The translations under genes were made by a program, and so were the position numbers. Source: an uncultured Prevotella sp. (GTDB lineage: Bacteria; Bacteroidota; Bacteroidia; Bacteroidales; Bacteroidaceae). Taken from it: a DNA stretch of 17,444 nucleotides. The stretch's first letter is position 1. Every line of letters starts with the position of its first letter. This document shows, piece by piece, positions 15,337 to 17,444 of the stretch. A model generated the notes under the pieces. It was not told the DNA's origin. It was given only the letters and a program-made list of their open reading frames with translations, and ran no database searches. The DNA lies in the NCBI GenBank assembly GCA_900550365.1, contig URRR01000043.1, positions 1 through 17,444 on the forward strand, in the 5' to 3' direction.

Positions 15337-15744
15337 ATGGGACCGCACAAGAACCTGAGAGTATGGAGTGAAGGCATGAGGCTGGCAACCGGTGTTTACC
15401 GTGTTACCAAAGGTTTCCCGAGAGAAGAGCTCTTCGGACTTGTAAGCCAGATGCGCCGCTGTGCGGTGTCGATACCTTCAAACATAGCCGAAGGTTACGG
15501 TCGGGGCACAAATGCGGAACTGATACATTTTCTGTATATTGCGCTCGGTTCGTCAAACGAGTTGGATACACAGCTCGCCCTGTCGCGGCAGTTTGAGTAT
15601 GTCAGTGACGATGATTTCATTGAGCTTGAATGCCTTAACGAGGCCGTAAATAGAATGATTCAGTCATTGATACACACCCGCAAGAACCGGGACATGGCTG
15701 AACCGCCGGCAAAACCTCAAAACCGTAAAACCATAAAACCCTAA
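15337..15744 (+). CDS. Four helix bundle protein (S23/Avd family) inserted in frd operon
   Basis: A 135-residue protein of the S23-like four-helix-bundle family. The signature runs from LRVWSEGMRLATGVY (7-21) through TKGFPREELFGLVSQMRR (24-41) to SIPSNIAEGYGR (45-56) and FLYIALGSSNELDTQL (65-80). Relatives include the S23 proteins in 23S rRNA intervening sequences and Avd in diversity-generating retroelements; the role of stand-alone members is not known. The last 15 residues (AEPPAKPQNRKTIKP) and the TAA stop come largely from the flanking AAAACCNN octamer repeat. It lies between frdA and frdB, 14 bp before the frdB ATG, and would be co-transcribed with them. It uses AGA/AGG and CGG for arginine, while FrdA and FrdB use mainly CGC/CGT, which supports later acquisition. 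Confidence 0.9.
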   Translation: MGPHKNLRVWSEGMRLATGVYRVTKGFPREELFGLVSQMRRCAVSIPSNIAEGYGRGTNAELIHFLYIALGSSNELDTQLALSRQFEYVSDDDFIELECLNEAVNRMIQSLIHTRKNRDMAEPPAKPQNRKTIKP

Positions 15745-15748
15745 AACC
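15711..15748. repeat. AAAACCNN octamer array, right flank of the inserted four-helix gene
   Basis: AAAACCTC, AAAACCGT, AAAACCAT, AAAACCCT and AAAACC follow in exact 8-bp register. The reverse complement (GGTTTTNN) matches the GGTT-based octamers at 15273-15306, so the gene lies between inverted arrays. The array encodes the gene's last residues and its stop, and ends 10 bp before frdB. Confidence 0.85.
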
Positions 15749-15758
15749 GATTATAAAA

Positions 15759-16514
15759 ATGGAAGGTAATATAAGTTTCACGCTGAAGGTCTGGCGTCAG
15801 AACGGGCCTAAGGCAAAAGGTCATTTTGACACGTTCGAGATGAAGGATATCCCGACGGATACCTCATTCCTCGAGATGTTGGACATTCTGAACGAGCAGC
15901 TCATCGAGAGCGGCAAGGAGCCGTTCGTCTTCGACCACGACTGCCGCGAGGGTATCTGCGGCATGTGCTCGCTCTACATCAACGGTCATCCCCACGGACC
16001 GGCAACCGGAGCTACTACCTGTCAGCTCTATATGCGCCGCTTCCACGACGGCGACATCATCACCGTTGAGCCGTGGCGCTCGGCTGCGTTCCCCGTTATC
16101 AAGGACTGCATGGTTGACCGTGGCGCGTTCGACAAGATAATGCAGGCCGGCGGATACATCAGCGTTCGCACCGGACAGCCCCAGGACGCCAACGCCATCC
16201 TTATCCCGAAGGAGAACGCCGACGAGGCTATGGACTGCGCTACCTGCATCGGTTGCGGTGCCTGCGTGGCAGCCTGCAAGAACGGTTCGGCAATGCTCTT
16301 CGTCAGCTCTAAGGTAAGCCAGCTCGCCCTTCTGCCCCAGGGACGCCCCGAGGCGGCTAAGCGTGCAAAGGCAATGGTGATGAAGATGGAGGAGCTCGGC
16401 TTCGGTAACTGCACCAACACACGTGCCTGCGAGGCTGAATGCCCGAAGAACGAGTCAATCGCCAACATCGCCCGCCTGAACCGCGAGTTCATCAAGGCAA
16501 AGCTCGACGACTAA
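15759..16514 (+). CDS. frdB: Fumarate reductase / succinate dehydrogenase iron-sulfur subunit
   Basis: A 251-residue electron-transfer subunit linking the FAD of FrdA to the haems of FrdC. The ferredoxin-like N-terminal domain binds a [2Fe-2S] cluster through Cys62, Cys67, Cys70 and Cys88 (CREGICGMC plus TTCQL). The C-terminal domain holds CATCIGCGACVAAC at 160-173 and CTNTRACEAECPK at 218-230. By alignment with E. coli FrdB, Cys163, Cys166, Cys169 and Cys228 would bind the [4Fe-4S] cluster, and Cys173, Cys218 and Cys224 the [3Fe-4S] cluster. Cys160 is an extra cysteine. The ATG start lies just downstream of the octamer array. Codon bias matches frdA and frdC, confirming they belong together despite the inserted gene. 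A strong terminator follows 25 bp after the stop. Confidence 0.97.
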   Translation: MEGNISFTLKVWRQNGPKAKGHFDTFEMKDIPTDTSFLEMLDILNEQLIESGKEPFVFDHDCREGICGMCSLYINGHPHGPATGATTCQLYMRRFHDGDIITVEPWRSAAFPVIKDCMVDRGAFDKIMQAGGYISVRTGQPQDANAILIPKENADEAMDCATCIGCGACVAACKNGSAMLFVSSKVSQLALLPQGRPEAAKRAKAMVMKMEELGFGNCTNTRACEAECPKNESIANIARLNREFIKAKLDD

Positions 16515-16539
16515 GACTATCTTTTAAACAGACTGATAA

Positions 16540-16577
16540 AAAACGGCAGTACACGGCAATGTGTGCTGCCGTTTTTT
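16540..16577 (+). terminator. Rho-independent terminator of the frd operon
   Basis: A 15-bp stem with one G-U type mismatch pairs 16540-16554 (AAAACGGCAGTACAC) with 16561-16575, around the loop GGCAAT. It is followed by a T6 tract (16572-16577). It lies 25 bp past the frdB stop and separates the frd operon from hsp20. Confidence 0.92.
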
Positions 16578-16620
16578 GTATATGAATTGGCTGAGACAGA
16601 CACCAATTCTTGTTCTCTAT

Positions 16621-16688
16621 TGACATTTTTGTCATTAAATGTATGTTATAATGATTAAAATATTTAATCTTTTCTGACTATATGTCAG
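16621..16688 (+). promoter_or_regulatory. TGACA/TGTCA dyads upstream of the sigma-54 promoter
   Basis: Two inverted repeats are present: TGACA-N4-TGTCA at 16621-16634 and CTGAC-TATAT-GTCAG at 16674-16688. A further TGTCA half-site lies at 16714-16718. They lie roughly 65 and 120 bp upstream of the expected start, the usual range for enhancer-binding activators of sigma-54 promoters. The identity of any such activator is unknown. Confidence 0.5.
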
Positions 16689-16719
16689 TAAAATATGCCT
16701 CTTTGTCGAAATATGTCAA

Positions 16720-16735
16720 TGGCACGGATGTTGCA
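16720..16735 (+). promoter_or_regulatory. Sigma-54 (RpoN) promoter of hsp20
   Basis: TGGCACGGATGTTGCA matches the sigma-54 consensus TGGCACR-N4-TTGCW at every fixed position. The invariant GG (16721-16722) and GC (16733-16734) are exactly 10 bp apart. Transcription would start near 16746. This makes hsp20 dependent on an ATP-driven activator rather than on the primary sigma factor. Confidence 0.85.
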
Positions 16736-16745
16736 TTATGTTGGG

Positions 16746-16856
16746 TGAAAGCTTCGAACGGAAGCGAGAGGCAATCGAAGGAAGCGAAGCCCGAAAGGGT
16801 GGGCGACCGGATAACAAAAATAAAACAAAACATAAAAAAATAAGGAGGATTTGATT
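16746..16856 (+). promoter_or_regulatory. Structured hsp20 leader with strong Shine-Dalgarno
   Basis: The predicted leader of about 110 nt has a purine-rich 5' half able to form GCTTC-GAACG-GAAGC (16750-16764) and a GAAA-capped CCC/GGG hairpin near 16789-16798, then an unstructured A-rich stretch. AAGGAGG at 16842-16848 is a full Shine-Dalgarno, 8 nt before the ATG, which is uncommon in Bacteroidota. A leader of this length on a small heat-shock gene suggests translational control, possibly an RNA thermometer, but no obvious anti-Shine-Dalgarno partner is visible. Confidence 0.45.
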
Positions 16857-17282
16857 ATGTTACCAGTATTTAGTAGAAACACTTGGATGCCTGAAGTTTT
16901 CAATGACTTTTTCGACAACGACTTTATGGGACGCGCAAATGCTACGGCACCTGCAATCAACGTTAAGGAGAGCGACAGTGAGTACACCGTAGAGCTTGCA
17001 GCTCCGGGCCTGAAGAAAGAGGACTTCAACGTCAACATCGACAAGGACGGTAACCTGCACATCCACATGGAGAGCAAGAACGAGAAGAAGGACGAGGACA
17101 AGAAGAGCCACTACCTGCGCCGTGAGTTCTCTTACTCAAAGTACGAGCAGACGCTTCTGTTGCCCGATGATGTCGACAAGGACAAGATTGAGGCCAAAGT
17201 CAACGACGGTGTCCTTACCGTAAGCCTGCCGAAGGTTGAGCATAAGGAAGAGAAAACCATGAAGCAGATAGAAGTAAAATAA
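16857..17282 (+). CDS. Hsp20/alpha-crystallin small heat-shock protein
   Basis: A 141-residue cytoplasmic chaperone that binds unfolding proteins without ATP. The N-terminal arm (about 1-32) is rich in Phe and Asn. The alpha-crystallin domain spans about 33-126, with ELAAPGLKKEDF at 46-57 and the closing signature NDGVLTVSLPK at 116-126. An IEV near the C-terminus (138-140) matches the I-x-V/I anchor used for oligomer assembly. The start is the ATG at 16857, set by the AAGGAGG 8 nt upstream; a TTG two codons earlier is not needed. The gene is monocistronic, between the frd terminator and its own repeat-built terminator. Regulation is probably through the sigma-54 promoter at 16720. Codon use is strongly biased, as in the frd genes. 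Confidence 0.96.
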   Translation: MLPVFSRNTWMPEVFNDFFDNDFMGRANATAPAINVKESDSEYTVELAAPGLKKEDFNVNIDKDGNLHIHMESKNEKKDEDKKSHYLRREFSYSKYEQTLLLPDDVDKDKIEAKVNDGVLTVSLPKVEHKEEKTMKQIEVK

Positions 17283-17284
17283 AG

Positions 17285-17444
17285 GTGAGAAGGTGAGAAA
17301 GTGAGACGTTGAGAAGGTGAGAAAGTGAGACATTGAGAAGGTGAGAAAGTGAGAAGGTGAGAGCCTCCGGCTTTCTCACCTTTTTTGTTTTTCTCACTTT
17401 CCGACCCTCTCACTTTCTCACTTTTTCCTGATTTTCTCACCTTC
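17285..17444. repeat. GTGAGAAG octamer array with inverted arm; hsp20 terminator
   Basis: Ten octamers in register (GTGAGAAG, GTGAGAAA, GTGAGACG, TTGAGAAG and so on) fill 17285-17364 and show a higher-order 24-bp period: 17285-17308, 17309-17332 and 17333-17356 are near copies. From 17371 the complement (CTTTCTCAC, CTCACTTTCTCAC) continues to the window edge. The central part, AAGGTGAGAGCC / GGCTTTCTCACCTT followed by TTTTTTG (17354-17387), is a plausible rho-independent terminator for hsp20. The element may extend past the window. Confidence 0.85.

Noticed and set aside
15337..15744. Avd component of a diversity-generating retroelement
   Set aside because: The protein is in the same family, but no reverse transcriptase, template repeat or variable repeat is present in the window.
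16738..16854. 38-residue leader ORF ending 2 bp before the hsp20 ATG
   Set aside because: Its ATG lies upstream of the start site expected from the sigma-54 promoter, and the translation is low-complexity and basic. It could be reconsidered if transcription starts further upstream.

Overview
The window reads as chromosomal DNA of a Bacteroidota member, most likely Bacteroidales and probably Prevotella-like. The reasons are the TTTG-N19-TAnnTTTG promoter ahead of the fumarate reductase genes, the general lack of Shine-Dalgarno sites, the frdCAB order with a five-helix cytochrome b, the gene run mnmG-apt-uvrC-dtd-pyrophosphohydrolase-deoC, and AT-rich gaps filled with short-unit repeats. The genus is an inference from style; no rRNA is present.

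Layout. 1-143: palindromes and repeats downstream of polA. 144-3975: polA (minus) and a trans-polyprenyl diphosphate synthase (plus), divergent from an 88-bp gap. 3976-5190: a hairpin, then a four-helix-bundle-suffix gene (minus) enclosed by two inverted arrays of a nonamer. 5191-12303: a long minus-strand run, transcribed in the order mnmG, apt, uvrC, dtd, MazG-like pyrophosphohydrolase, deoC. Inverted repeats occupy the dtd/uvrC and uvrC/apt gaps. Two parS-like ParB sites lie beside uvrC and mnmG and bracket apt. 12304-16577: a divergent promoter region, then frdC, frdA and frdB, with a second four-helix-bundle (S23/Avd-like) gene inserted between frdA and frdB, and a strong terminator. 16578-17444: an hsp20 gene with a consensus sigma-54 promoter, a structured leader, an unusually strong Shine-Dalgarno and an octamer-repeat terminator.

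Function. The frd genes encode quinol:fumarate reductase, the terminal step of succinate-producing anaerobic respiration. The polyprenyl synthase plausibly supplies the menaquinone side chain it would need. PolA and UvrC act in DNA repair; MnmG and Dtd act in tRNA modification and translation quality control; Apt, DeoC and the MazG-like enzyme act in nucleotide salvage and clean-up.

The most unusual layer is non-coding. Nearly every gap holds degenerate tandem repeats of an 8- or 9-bp unit, and most are arranged as inverted repeats able to form long hairpins. The unit differs between loci, yet the same unit recurs at distant loci. Both four-helix-bundle genes sit inside such repeat islands. 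This suggests, but does not prove, a gene-plus-hairpin cassette comparable to the S23 intervening sequences of some bacterial 23S rRNAs. No reverse transcriptase, transposase, CRISPR array, tRNA or rRNA was found.
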